A DNA stretch of 64,000 nucleotides from positions 43,739,898-43,803,897 of the forward strand of contig CM036617.1 in assembly GCA_020746105.1 (NCBI GenBank), given 5' to 3'. Position 1 is the stretch's first letter. The number at the start of each line of letters is the position of its first letter. The translations under genes and the position numbers were made by a program. Below are positions 1 to 11,261 of the stretch, piece after piece. The DNA comes from Trogon surrucura. Taxonomy: Eukaryota; Chordata; Aves; Trogoniformes; Trogonidae. The notes below the pieces were generated by a model that saw only the letters and a list, made by a program, of their open reading frames with translations, was not told the origin of the DNA and did no database searches.

Positions 1-199
1 GATGGAACCTCTGGTGTTTCAGTTTGTGTCCATTACCTCTAGTCCTGTCACTGGACACCACCAAGAAGAGTCTGGCTTCATAGTGTTTGCATCCTCTCTG
101 TAAATATTTATATACACTGATGAGATCTGCCTTAGGTGATTGAGGCTGAACAGTCCCAGTGCTCTCAGCGTTTCCTCATAGGACACATAATCCAGTCCT
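1..199 (-). mobile_element. CR1: CR1 LINE fragment, cut by window edge
   Basis: Read on the minus strand, this matches the C-terminal part of the avian CR1 ORF2 followed by the start of the tail region. A 75-codon open frame (19-246) contains the CR1-like stretch GLDYVSYEETLRALGLFSL, the segment that follows the reverse-transcriptase domain. The 3' end lies outside the window. The element is 5'-truncated near 199, as is usual for CR1. It is a dead fragment that encodes no complete domain. Confidence 0.85.
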
Positions 200-309
200 G
201 TTGTGAAAAAGAGGCAACAATTTTTGTTGCAAAAAAGAGGCAACAATTACTATTGAAAAAAAAAAAAAAAAAAGTAGCAACATCTGTTGTGAAAAAGGGG
301 AAAATAAGT
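200..309. repeat. Degenerate short tandem array with A18 run
   Basis: Three to four imperfect units built on GTTGTGAAAAAGAGGCAACA follow one another: one near 200, one near 226 and degraded units to about 309. A run of 18 A (256-273) interrupts the array. It sits exactly between two minus-strand CR1 pieces. It could have grown from an A-rich insertion junction; that origin is an inference. Confidence 0.6.
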
Positions 310-321
310 TTGTCAGAAACA

Positions 322-590
322 TGGAATCATAGAATGACCTAGGCTGGAAGGGACCTCAGAGATCATCTCATCAAACCTCCCTGTCACGGGCAGGGAGGCC
401 TCTCTACTAGATCAGGCTACTCAAGGTTCTGTCCAACTTGGCCTTGAACACCTCCAGGGAGGGGGCAGCCACAACGTCTCTGGGCAATTTATTCCAAAGC
501 CTTGCCACCCTCGTACTGAAGACTTTCTTCCTACGAAATAATTCCTAAACTAAGCCCTCTTGTGTTCCAGCTCATCCTCAGATATCAGAG
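322..590 (-). mobile_element. CR1: CR1 LINE 3' end
   Basis: The piece begins with the reverse complement of the CR1 tail (ATCATAGAATG) followed by the usual GGAAGGGACCTCAGAGATCA block. It continues through the region that encodes the last residues of ORF2 (around 460-530). Homology fades at about 590, just before the LTR at 661. The 5' side is truncated and no open frame remains. Confidence 0.8.
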
Positions 591-660
591 GGGCTGGAGG
601 TGGCTAGGCTTAGGTTCTGAGTGATGCTCATGCAGCATTAATATTCCAGACTGCTAATGC

Positions 661-1657
661 TGTGCACCAATGAGCAAGTCTGTCAGTGCCCCTGGACAAA
701 CAAGGCCAGCATTCACAAGGGTGGCGGCATTCCCTTATGAACCCACAGGGCCAAATTCAGTATGCTGGTGTCAATAGGGACTCACACGGCTAGATGAGAA
801 TTAAATATATCTTATTGAAGCAACAGGTACGCAAATCCGTTTTGATTGCCAGTGGTAGTGACTGTCTGCAAACCACATGCAAAAGTTAAAATTGTATTTG
901 ATTATGAGCAGCTCTATAAAGATTTCCTAAGTGTCCTGAGACAGCACTTGGTCAGACCAAGAATTTGGATCTTACCCAAGCGTGTTCCTATGGGGGAAAA
1001 GAGCGGCTCCGCCCTCAGTCGACCATCAGTCGACTGATCCTGGGAGTCAGAGGTGGTCCATGGTGGTATCTCCTCTGATAATGATGGAATCTTCCCTGAT
1101 ATTCCCCCCTATCTTGGGCCTTTCAGGTGAAGCTTGAATAACTCCATTCATGCATATCTTTGTTGTGATTGGTATAAATTCTCCTCACTTCACTTTTAAA
1201 GTTATAGACTATAAAAATTTGTGGTGCAGGCTCAGTGAAGGGTGGTCACATGTCAGAGGTGGGTAGCTTTTGAAATGGAGATGTGTTTTGGTATTATAAT
1301 GAGATTATAATGAGCATAGTTTCACCCAAAAGGATGACATCTATTGAAAGATGACAGATTCTTGCCCAGAGTGATAAATGTGCAGTTTACTGGCTCCTCG
1401 ATATCTCCAGGTTCCTTCGTGTGCATGGAGCTTGACCATGGTATCTCCACACCATTCCACGCTCTGTGTAGTTGTCTCTTAGAGCAGAATATCAAGCTCC
1501 CTTAATGTTACCAACCCTTATGGCTACCTTGGAAACCTTTGTGGCGATAACTCTCTGTATAGCACTTGCACATTGTCCTGGAAACTTTCTCAATGTTCTG
1601 ATGTGTAAACAATTCCAAGTAGGTAATTAAGTAATTTTGGACAATTATCCCACAACA
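661..1657 (-). mobile_element. Solo LTR of an avian endogenous retrovirus (ERVL-like)
   Basis: On the minus strand this roughly 1-kb block starts TGTTGTGGGATAATTG (from 1657) and ends GCTCATTGGTGCACA (at 661), giving TGT...ACA termini. A polyadenylation-like hexamer AATAAG lies at 811-816 (minus strand) and is followed by the R/U5-like segment reading GTGTGAGTCCCTATTGAC. I recognise this as an avian LTR type from memory of the family. No 5-bp target duplication is visible (AATGC on the left, CGCAG on the right), so the ends may have mutated or lie a few bases away. The frame at 846-1037 is spurious. Confidence 0.7.
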
Positions 1658-1764
1658 CGCAGGAGAAAGATTCAACAAAGATGGTTACCTTGCGGTTAGA
1701 ACTAAAGTCTAGGCAAAATATGCCTTAATTCCACAAGCTCTTGAAGCCTTTTTGTGGCCTTTTG

Positions 1765-1850
1765 CTAGACTTTCTACAGAACTCTTGCACTGAGGAGCCC
1801 AGATCCAAACACACTACTCAAGGTGTGTCCTCACGAGTACTTAATATAGT
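1765..1850 (-). mobile_element. CR1: Degenerate CR1 relic
   Basis: The plus-strand text around GAGGAGCCCAGATCCAAACA and CTCAAGGTGTGTCCTCAC follows the minus-strand CR1 motif normally read as GGGGCCCAAAACTGGACACAG...GGTGTGGCCTCACCAG. Only about 85 bases can be aligned by eye. The overlapping 88-codon frame (1741-2007) has no support as a gene. Confidence 0.5.
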
Positions 1851-3840
1851 AGCTTACATCTTAAAGTTCTTGAATGGAAGAGATTACGCTGAAGCTTTTA
1901 ACCAGGTTCCTTCACATGAGATCAGGCTTTTAGAGTTAAAATTAGGCATAGTGTTTGAGAACACAGATTACAATCCAAGACTTCCCTCTTTATTTTTAAT
2001 CCCGTAACACAAAATGAAATATGTATTTGCTAACTTCAGCTGACATAATAATTTCTAATCACTTTAAGCTTCTTTGTATATCAGTGAAAGGGGTAGATAT
2101 GGCAGCAAGAATAATTGACCTATTTTAATGCGCTTATTCAGATGAGATTTGGTTTTGTTGTGTTTTTTTCCCATTGACTCTATGAAATAAGGCAAAATAA
2201 ATGTTACCAAAGACATTTAATATTAAAGAGCTCTCCTGAGAGATAGAAATTAGGGTTCTCTATCTTCAGACAGATGTGATTTGAAAGGCCACTGCTGCAT
2301 GATGCACTACAGAAGTTTCCTTCCAGCTGAGTGTGCTCATTTGACCCTTTTTGCAGTAGCCAAGATGTAACAAAGTAATAATCATAGTGCCAAGATATAT
2401 ACCTTCTAGGGAAAAAAAAAACCAACAAACAAACAAAATTAAAAGACAAACTGTATAGTTGTCAATAAAAAGGTTTGTTTTGTACTTCAGAAAGGTATAT
2501 TTTTTAATTCACATCCAAAATTAGGTATCTTCCTAATAAAGTTTTCTTGATCAAAACACTGCACTCTAATTTTATGTTATTAACACTGCATTGCTGTATA
2601 TACAGGACAGAATATTAACAAGTTATTATGAATAATTATAAAGTGATAAAACAAAATTGTACTTGTGAAATAAATGTACAATATAATGCAATGAATTTTC
2701 CTTGTGTGATAATTCTCAGAATTCCGTTCCTTGTAACATATTGACCAGCTGTTATCAGTAGTAAAACCAATATTACTAATAAAGACCTAACATCACAGAT
2801 TTTCAAAACTTTAACCAATGTTTCAGAGACAAAGTTTCAGTGGCTGTAGCCTCCTTGAATTCAGTGCAACTACACACATTTATGACTGGATGAGAATTTG
2901 AATACAAACATTTGCAAAAAGAAATTTTAAGTCTGCAGTGCAAACCGTGAAGACAACCCACTTCCCTGGGTCTTAAGACTAGCAGAGAAATAGAAAGAAG
3001 CTAGAAAATGAGTAAGGAAGAAGTTGGAGCTTTATGTCACTACTCATTTATCGTTGCACTATCTGTAACAATAATAACATACAAATTTGGAATTGCCCGT
3101 CCCAAATTAGCAAAAAAAAAAATCTTCAGTACTTTCTGATAGTGTATATTGACGCAAGACAAACCTACATCAAGATAATGTGAAGTCTATTTTCAGTATG
3201 AATGACTAGTTTCAACTGATAGGCCCTAAAAATCTTACATTAACAATTGGGATCTCTGCATAAAACTAGCCCATCACAGGTATCAACCCTCCAGATTTAA
3301 ATATTTTTAATATTGTAAAGGAAAACAGAATTTACATTTAAATAACAAATTCATTTTTTGCACATACAACTCCATAAATTTAACTGCAGCTGTAAATATC
3401 AGATGCAGAAAAAAAAAGTCCAAATATATCTGTAAAGGAACTGCAAAACTGTCACAACAAGGGAATAAAAAAATTTAGTTTTTTCCCCATTTTTTAATTC
3501 AGCATTGTTGATTTTCCATGCTATCAAAACATACCCAAATTATTGGCTACTTCATGAAAAACATGATCAACATCTCTTTCTAATTTCTGTTGGTGCTGGC
3601 AAAATATTGAGCACATGTCCTTCAAAGGTCACAGCTTTTCTTTGTTTATGCTGTAAAAAAGGCTAAGAGACTGACTTCATATGCAATAGCTATCAAACAT
3701 AAAAACGAGTTGCTGTGTACTTTGATTTAACCTGTACCTATTCAGACACAAAAATATTTTGTGCTTTTGGTTTATACTTAATTTATGAAACATATAACAA
3801 CATTTGACCACTCCAAGTCAAGCATGACATTGGAGGTCAC
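1851..3840. other. AT-rich non-coding stretch
   Basis: No CR1, LTR, gene or structured RNA was recognised in these 2 kb. There are short A runs (for example near 2411 and 3111) and no frame longer than chance. Confidence 0.6.
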
Positions 3841-3914
3841 AGAGAAAAAGAAAGAAGGGAAGAAGGAAAGAGGGGGAGGGGAGAGGAGGGGAGGGGAGGG
3901 GACGGGAGGGGAGG
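3841..3914 (+). repeat. Polypurine tract with G-quadruplex potential
   Basis: There are 74 consecutive bases of A and G with one exception (a C at 3903). The tract starts as GAAA-type repeats and passes into many G3-G5 runs separated by one to three bases (3872-3914). This density of G runs satisfies the usual pattern for intramolecular G-quadruplexes, and a polypurine mirror tract can also form triplex DNA. It directly precedes a CR1 3' end. Confidence 0.85.
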
Positions 3915-3935
3915 CTGGCTTCTAATATCTAGACA

Positions 3936-4980
3936 ATCATAGAATCATAGAATCTAGGAATCATAGAATGTTCGAGGTCAGAAGGGATCTCTAGAGATCA
4001 TCTAATCCAAAACTCTGCCAGAGTGGGATCACCTAGAGCAGGCTACACAGAACAGGGACATTTTGAATGTCTTCAGAGAAAGAAACTTCACAACCTCTCT
4101 GGGCAGCCTGTGCCAGTGCTCCGTCACCCTCACAGTAAAGAAGTTTCTCCTCAAGTTGAGGTGGAACTTCCTGTGTCCTAACTTGAACACATTATTTCTG
4201 AAAAGAGATTGTCCCCTTCCTCTTGACACGCACCCCTCAAATATTTATAAATGTTAATACGATCCCCTCTCAGCTTTCTCTTTTCAAGGCTAAACAGCCC
4301 CAGTTTTCTCAGTCTCTCTTCATAAGAGAGATGTTCAAGTCCCTTAGCATTCTCGTAGTTCTTCATTGGACACTCTCCAGTAGGTGCCTGTCTCTTGAAC
4401 TGGGGAACCCAAAACTGGACACAGTATTCTGGGTGTGGTCTCACCAGGGCAGAGTAGAGGGGGAGAAGAACCTCCCTAGACCTGCTGGACACACTTTTCT
4501 TAATGCACTCCAGGATCCCATTCGCCCTCTTGGCCACAAGGGCACGTTGCTGTCCCATGGACAACTTACTTTCCACTAGGACTTCAAGGTCTTTCTCCAC
4601 AGGGCTGCTTTCCAACAGGGCTACCCCTAATCTGTACTGGTGCCTCGTGTTATTCCTCCCCAGATGCAGGAGTCTACACTTGTCCTTATTGAACTTCATG
4701 AGGTTTCACTTTGCCCAGCTCTCTAGCCTGTCCAGATGTCACTGGATAGCAGCACAGCCTTCCTGTGTGTCAGCTGTTCTTCCCAGTTTTGTATCATCAG
4801 TGAACTTGCTGAGGGTGCATTCTATCCCCTCATCCAGGTCACTGATGAAGATATTGAAAAAAAGTGGACCCAGTACTGATCCCTGGGGAACACCACTGGC
4901 CACAGGCCTCCAGCTCGCCTCTGTGCCACTGATCACAACCCTCTGAACTCTATTGCTGAGCCATGGCATGGGTGACAACA
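3936..4980 (-). mobile_element. CR1: CR1 LINE, 3' kilobase with reverse-transcriptase core
   Basis: This is one of the longest CR1 copies in the window. From the minus-strand 5' end, the frame 4981-4739 carries reverse-transcriptase box [17 protein letters not shown] followed by FTDDTKLG; the two catalytic aspartates are encoded at 4793-4798. A stop and frame break near 4700-4739 follow, then a second frame (4699-4178) begins MKFNKDKCRLLHLGR and runs through [20 protein letters not shown] into the C terminus. The 3' UTR and ATCATAGAATCATAGAATC tail reach 3936. The copy is 5'-truncated, starting just after the fingers/palm junction. It cannot make an active enzyme because the N-terminal endonuclease and most of the palm are absent. 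Confidence 0.92.
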
Positions 4981-7900
4981 CTTTTTTTTTACTATTTTTT
5001 ATTTTTTATTCCCTTGTTTAGGCAATCATGAAGGGAACTTAGTGATATCAACAGCAGAATAAAATATAAACAGCCCTCAGGATTAGAAAGTGTTTTCATA
5101 AAGGTTCAGACAACTTTGCCTTCAGATATCAGTATGCAAACCACCTAACACAGCACATTATTTTTTAGCTTGATTTTTTCAGAAAGTGTCTCAATATACT
5201 GAAGGTGCTACATATTGTGTCACCATGCTATAGCATGAACTCAGGAACATTCTTAATGTATTCTCTCTTATTTTATACAGAAACCATATTTAGGTGTAAT
5301 AGCAAAATATTAGTTTCCAGAACCATGGATTATTAACATGAAAGTATGTGTACCACCACCATATCATGAATTTCTTATCATAAAATATTCTTGGCTTTTT
5401 TCAGAGCCAGAGATGAAGCTTGCAGATTTCTAAGAGTGAAATTCTGGTTCACATGTAAGAACTTCATATCTGATATGTTTTGTTTTCTTTTTAGAACAGA
5501 TTATTTGATATAATTTCAATCTGTTGTTTTTGTCCTCTTTCTGCTTTGGAAAATTGCCTATGAGCATACTGTTGTGAACTAAATTCACAAGACATACAGA
5601 TATAAAATCTCTTTTACAGGAGGATGTTCTTAATTTCTGACATTTTCTGAGGAGAGTATGTTCTGGAAAATTTTTCTCCTAAAACTGCAACAGATAAAGA
5701 AGTACCCACAATGATAAGAATCAGATGGTCAGTGCTTGTGCTTTGATGTGCCGTGAAAAACTTTCAGAAGTGATTTGGTCTCAGTCCAGCTCAGGAATCT
5801 GGGACAAAGTGGAAGACAATTTCCTCTCCAGCTTCATATTCACCAGGTCCATATACTATGAGATAAGGTAATTTGAAGGAAAAAAAAAAAAAAAGTCTCT
5901 ATTTTATGATCTCTTTCTGTTATTGACATTTTTCACTTAATGTGGTGAATCAAAAAATCAAGATGATCTGTGTTCAGAACAGAAAGAAAAGGACTACTTA
6001 TTGAAGAGTGATGAAGGTAACTGGATGAGATTCACTAGGCTGAATCCACTCAGAAGAATCACTGTCATTTAAGACACACATACACACACAGTATTTTATT
6101 TTGATGAATTTTAAATTCTCAGTTATTTTCAGCGGTGACCAACTACATTCCTGTGTTTGCAGGATGAGAAGCAATCTCCAAAGAAATGAGGCTATGACCC
6201 CTCTAAGTCTCTTGGGTCATTTACTGATTACAGCAGGGCACAGTACAGATTTCATCTTTGCTGCTGAGGGACAGAATGGTAGCATACTGCACAGTAGTAG
6301 TTATTCCTGCTTATTGGCATCATGCTGCTCTTCTAGATCCCCAGATAGCCAATTGCTAAATTGTGCATAAACTTCCTAAGTTATTTTAAAGCTCAATGTG
6401 AAAACGCCTATGCAAATAACTAGTATGTACTACCGATTAGACCTTGACAGAAACACATTGTAGGTACAGAGCCACTGTCACAACCCCTAAAATTGCATCC
6501 TTTCCTCATCAACCCCACCTTCCTTTTGACTAACTCCATTTACAGCTTCATAACCATATAAAAATGCTGCATATATTTAGAACTAGTTTTGTATTCCCCC
6601 CTCATGAGCTTTTAGAAATATTTTACTCTCTCATAAGATGCCTGGAAAGAAAGTACTACCTAGCAGTTTCTGGGTTGATTTGACGCAGAAGCGTCAGCCT
6701 TATATATTCACAGTATTTCAATGTAGCTGTGCTGTAGGGAGGTTACTTTTCTTCTACTATATGCTACAGCAAGAACTACTGGCACAGGTACAACGAGAAG
6801 AATAGTTTGCTGTGGTCATTTTTAAGGGCAGGAAAAAAACATTGTAAATGATTTATTACTTGTCATAAAAAGTCTAAACCTGCTGCTTCAACTACAATAA
6901 AATCTATGAACAAGGTAAAAAAAACCTTTACAACAAAAGTAGTTTTCTCAAAATAAAAATAAATATTTTTACTCAAATTTCTCTAGCTGTTAATACCTCC
7001 ACATCAGCTGCTCACTTTTTTTGCTGATTAATCACTCTCAAGTCTTCAAGAAAGACAAAAACCATCAGAGGATTTTGTCTTGTTTTGTTTGTATTTAGTA
7101 CTTGTAGTACATTTGACATTGTATTGTACTAATACAGTAATTTGCAGTGCACTTTTTCCAGTTTTTCCTTACTGGTTGTTCCAAGATATTTTGTTTGTTG
7201 CACATTAACATTCCAAATTACCTAATTACCTGAGGATTTGAGAATTAAGTTCTCAATATACACAATTGTTTAACAAGCTTGTCTACCTCCCTATTATATA
7301 AATTAATCCTGAGTGACATAGCACAAGCACAATCATGTCACCTTTGCTTGCACTATTTTAAAACCATATTTCTGTTAGTTAAAATTCTTTTAAATTCATT
7401 GAAGATTTGTTTTTTTTATTTTATATGGGCTTTTTTTTCTTTTTTTTTTGTTTTTGGTCTTGAAGAGAATTTAAAGACATATATTAACTGATTATTCTAG
7501 AGCTTGTTGAGGAAACTATAATAATTATTCTGCCATTTAGCCCCATAGATTCAGTGTAACACATTCCAATCAAATCTGTCATTATCATGAACCCTTTGAG
7601 TCCCACACTGGGTGCCAAAAATTACTTCTCAGAAGTAAGTTCCAAGTATCTTTTCTTTTTCTTTCACAGTAGTACGATATCCTCTGACATTTTCTCGCAA
7701 CAGAAATGCCTGGGGCCTGGTATTTCATTTATGTACTTCATTTTCCCCAGTGCACTTATACCTTTCCTAGTCTCTGCTCCAAACATCCAGGATAAGGGAC
7801 CAGGTTAATTTAAACCTGTCTTTGGTGTACTTTATCCTTTAACCTTGGTCTCTACTCTTATTCTGCCTTCTCTCTCTTTTTCTCCAAACTGTAGTCAAGC

Positions 7901-8350
7901 TGTGTCCATAAAACAAAAAATGATGAAAAGACTCTTTGGTCATTACCTAAATCTCAGTTTTCTGGTTCCTTAATGAAGAACTAGGGAGTTGTGACTATTA
8001 TATGCACATTTCTTTTGAGTATTGCACATTTTACTAATGACTGCAAGACAACTGCTTAGCAATGTATTAATAACTAATTATGAGCATAAATAATTATGCC
8101 AAATAGATTTTAAAAAATGATTTTGAATGTATATAAATTGACTAGATTGTCCAGAGATTAAAATAAGTAAATGGAGAAAATCTAAGATTTTAAATATTAA
8201 CAAAAACAACAAAACAAAATACTAGGATTCTTCCATGTTCGGAAGTCCCTTTAAATTTAATGTAAAATTTCCATAGAAGATGGAGAATGTTCTGAGTACA
8301 TATATAGTTTAAAGTGCATTTAAAAATAAATGAAACAAAGATTTTCTCAG
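4981..8350. other. AT-rich non-coding stretch
   Basis: No gene or recognisable transposable element was seen in about 3.4 kb. A T-rich tract begins directly at the truncated CR1 5' end (4983-5012). There is an A run at 5880-5894, a short CA tract at 6074-6091 and T-rich patches around 7405-7455. The frames at 6101-6370 and 7587-7808 look like chance. Confidence 0.55.
6074..6091. repeat. Short CA microsatellite
   Basis: An imperfect run of (AC) dinucleotides interrupted by one T, 18 bases long. Confidence 0.8.
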
Positions 8351-9538
8351 TGTTGTGGTTCAAGTCAACTGGAACAAAAACCACACAGTCTTCAGCTTAC
8401 TCCTTCCCCCACCCCCATTTCCACAGTGATGTGGAGGGAGACAATTCAACTCAAAAGGCTCAGGGGTTTGAGATTAAGGATAAGGAGAGCAATAATTTGC
8501 CATTTAAGATGACGGATAAAGAACCAGCGTGACCTGGGGAGAAAAACATAAATTTAATTCACCACCACCATTTACAAAGTAAGTGAGAGGAATACAGCAG
8601 TAAATACGACACAATCATAGAATCATAGAATCATAGAATCAGAATCAGAGAATCAGAGAACATCTTATATTGGAAAGATCCTTAGAGATCACCTAAGCCA
8701 ACCTCTCTGCCATGTGCAGGGATACCCTGAATAGACCAAGTTGTTCAAGGTCTCATCCAACCTGGTCTTGAACATCTCCACAAAGGGATACATTTTTCTC
8801 TCCCCACCACTTGTCCCGTCTTCCTGGCTACCTCCTCTTCCTCTGTCAGTGCAAGGGGGCAGGGGACGGGATGTGCAGTCCATCTGACCATTACCCATTT
8901 TCCATGGCAGCTCCTCCTTGAGAGAAAGGGCTCCTCACATTCTCTCCTTCCTGCTGCATGGTACCCACCTCACAGGAGGCAATCCTCTTCCTCCTTGTGT
9001 GTCCCTCGGGGCTACAGATTGCTTTGTGCATGTGCCCTGCTGATGCTCGGTCTCTCCCCGCTCTCACATGGGGCTCTGCACATACTAACGCATCCTGGAC
9101 ATTCTTGCCGCAGTAGATTCCCTCAGCTGTCAGGCAATCACCTTCCTGCCATCTCAACAACCACGGAGCTCCAGGGAGAGGCTCTGCTCCAGCAGCCTTC
9201 TCCCTCTCCTATTCCTCTGGGACTCTTCTCTCCCTCTTCCTTCTCAGGCAGATGTTCTTTTGTTCTCCTCTCACTTCCCCCTCCTCCAACAGAAAAACAA
9301 CTCCCCAACATTAAAGACAGAACGGCTCAACACAAGACAAAAAAAAAAAAAAAAAACAGAAAGAAAGAGAACAATGTGGTCATCTCTTAAATACCTTGAT
9401 GGCAGAGGCACCGATTGGCCTGGCCCCGGCCAGAGGCTGGTCCAACTTCTACCTGGAGCTGGGGGAGGCTCTCAAAGTTGCGCACGAGTCTACCCCAGCT
9501 TTTAAAAAATAAAACCCACCAGATTCAAACCCATGACA
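8351..9538 (-). mobile_element. LTR C: old solo LTR of the 1.18-kb family, CR1 nested inside
   Basis: This is diverged but colinear with LTR A (12203) and LTR B (16526). Shared landmarks in order are TGTTGTGGTTCAAG at the left end, AAAAGGCTCAGGGGTTTGAG (8453-8472), the GC-rich block around 8850-8890, CTTAAATAC (9385-9393, the TATA-like element of A and B read in reverse), the GATTGGCCTGGCCCCGGCCA block near 9413, and the right end CAAACCCATGACA (9526-9538). Flanks CTCAG (8346-8350) and CCCAG (9539-9543) agree at 4 of 5 bases, consistent with an old 5-bp target duplication. It also contains an A18 run (9339-9356) and a CR1 at 8613-8788. Its greater divergence makes it the oldest full copy of the family here. 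Confidence 0.72.
8613..8788 (-). mobile_element. CR1: CR1 3' tail inserted into LTR C
   Basis: A tail of repeated AATCATAG units (8613-8660) leads into the typical CR1 3' UTR text CCTTAGAGATCACCTAAGCC and AACCTGGTCTTGAACATCTC. The LTR C sequence resumes immediately after about 8788, so this CR1 inserted into an existing LTR. Only the final ~175 bases of a CR1 are present. Confidence 0.88.
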
Positions 9539-9784
9539 CCCAGAAAAAAATTATAATCACTTAATCTGTCCAAAAGTTGGGTTTAAGTTTCTAACACTTT
9601 TATTCCCATTGTGTATAGACCAAAGAGTTAACAAGCAAAATTTTACCTCCTGACAGTGTTATGGGAAAAAAATTGCCATTTTCTCATGACAATACTTCCA
9701 TAATTAGAAAAACTAAAACAAGTCTCTTTAACCATCTGGTGATATGACATATTTCACTACAGAATCAGGAGTGTACATCTTTGG

Positions 9785-9813
9785 TCATTCTTTTGTCATT
9801 CTTTTGTCATTCT
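9785..9813. repeat. 11-bp tandem repeat, 2.6 copies
   Basis: The unit TCATTCTTTTG is repeated two full times plus a partial copy. It lies in the 315-base unclassified gap between LTR C and LTR F (9539-9853). Confidence 0.8.
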
Positions 9814-9853
9814 CTTCTACTCTTTGTGACCCATATCTGTTCATTTTGGGGAA

Positions 9854-10376
9854 TGTACTGGCTACTGAAGTTAACATTCTTCATAGCCAATATGGGGCTG
9901 TGTTTCAGATTTATGGCCAAGACACTGTTGATAGCAATGTTTTGACTTTTACTGAGCAGTACTTCTGTAGCATCAAGGCTTCTCTCTTTCCCATTGTGCC
10001 CAGTCAGCTTGTAGGTTGCACAAGAGTTTGGAAGGGAAACAGCCAGGACAGCTGAACCAAAGTGATCAAAGGGATATTCCGTACCACATGATGCCATACT
10101 CAGCAGTGAAACTCTGTGGGATTTTTTCCAAAGTCACCATTGCTCAGAGACTGGTTGGACATCTGTCTGATGGTGGCAGGTGATTAATTTTGCATCACTT
10201 GTCTGTTTTTTTGTTGTTCGTTTTTTTTTTTGTTTCCTCCTTGTTGAACTGTTGTCATCTTGACCCAGAGTTTTCTCACCTTCGCCATTCTGATTCCCTT
10301 CCCATATCCTGCTAGGGCTGATAGCGAGTGAGTAACTGTGTAGGGACTTATTTGCCAACCAGAGAGAGTGAAGACT
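9854..10376 (+). mobile_element. LTR F: diverged solo LTR of the 0.6-kb family
   Basis: It is colinear with LTRs D and E on the plus strand. It starts TGTACTGGCTACTGAAGTTA, passes TGTTGATAGCAATGTTTTGAC and CAGCCAGGACAGCTGAACCA, then AAAGGGATATTCCGTACCAC, TGCATCACTTGTCTG and GTTGAACTGTTGTCATCTTG. The right end is eroded. If it ends at 10376, flanks GGGAA (9849-9853) and GGGTA (10377-10381) match at 4 of 5. The frames at 9744-10055 and 10134-10490 are chance frames in this repeat. Confidence 0.6.
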
Positions 10377-11261
10377 GGGTAGCAGCCTAGCAGTGTTGTT
10401 TTTATGTAAAATAGTCTGTAGAAATGGACTTTCTTTAATAAAAGTACATAGCTGAGTAAACAAGGGTGGGATAGAATAATTTATTAACAAAATAGTTTTG
10501 GCTATAAAAGTGAAAAGTGAATATTGCTGTCAACCTTTGGATAACCCACCGCTCTTCAGTGAGGGAAAGGTTTCCACGAGAAGTGATTTTGTTAGTGTTT
10601 GGTTGTTATTTTTAGAAGTACCACATGAAATATTCTTTTTTCCAAGTAGATCAAGTTTTTGTACCTCTACTGATGTTACATAAAGTAAATTTGCTTTCAT
10701 TTGCCCAACCATTAGGATGCTGGTACAAAAATTAGTGTTGTGGAGTTTTTTAAACCTGACTCACTACTTCTTTAAACTGTTTAAACCAACTAAGTATTTG
10801 GACCGTCATACACAATAAAGCTATCAAGGGTATAAACATTACTTTCTGTTAAATTTATCCATTTTCAGTTCCTGACAGGTTGTTTTAATGACTGATCATA
10901 GTTTTAAGGTCTTTAACTTAAATTTTAAGAGAACCATAAAACCACCACTTTTCCTTAGAATTATTTAAGATTTGTTGATTTTGTTGTTACTAGATTGTTA
11001 TTATGTTTTTAAAGCCAGGAAATAATGTCTGATATTAAGGCCAAATTCCACTGAGACGTTAAAAAACAATGTTAACATTAACGGAGGCAACTAAATATTA
11101 TGGTGTGATGAGTGAATTACCACCACATCCTGTCTTTCAACCCAGCGTTCTATGATTTTTATTGTTATTCATTGATGGACCTTGAAGCATGACAGCCTTA
11201 ATCTTGTTTTTAAGCGTCTAACTTTTTATTAGCCAGATTTTGTATGTTTTCTAATGTTTGA
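10377..11261. other. AT-rich non-coding stretch
   Basis: No gene or transposable element was recognised. The short frames at 10498-10683 and 10530-10712 overlap on opposite strands and have no support. Confidence 0.5.

Noticed and set aside
1741..2007. 88-codon plus-strand frame as a gene
   Set aside because: It overlaps an antisense CR1 relic and has no recognisable domain.
8611..8660. Short regularly spaced repeats resembling a CRISPR array
   Set aside because: The AATCATAG units are the usual CR1 tail, with no spacers.
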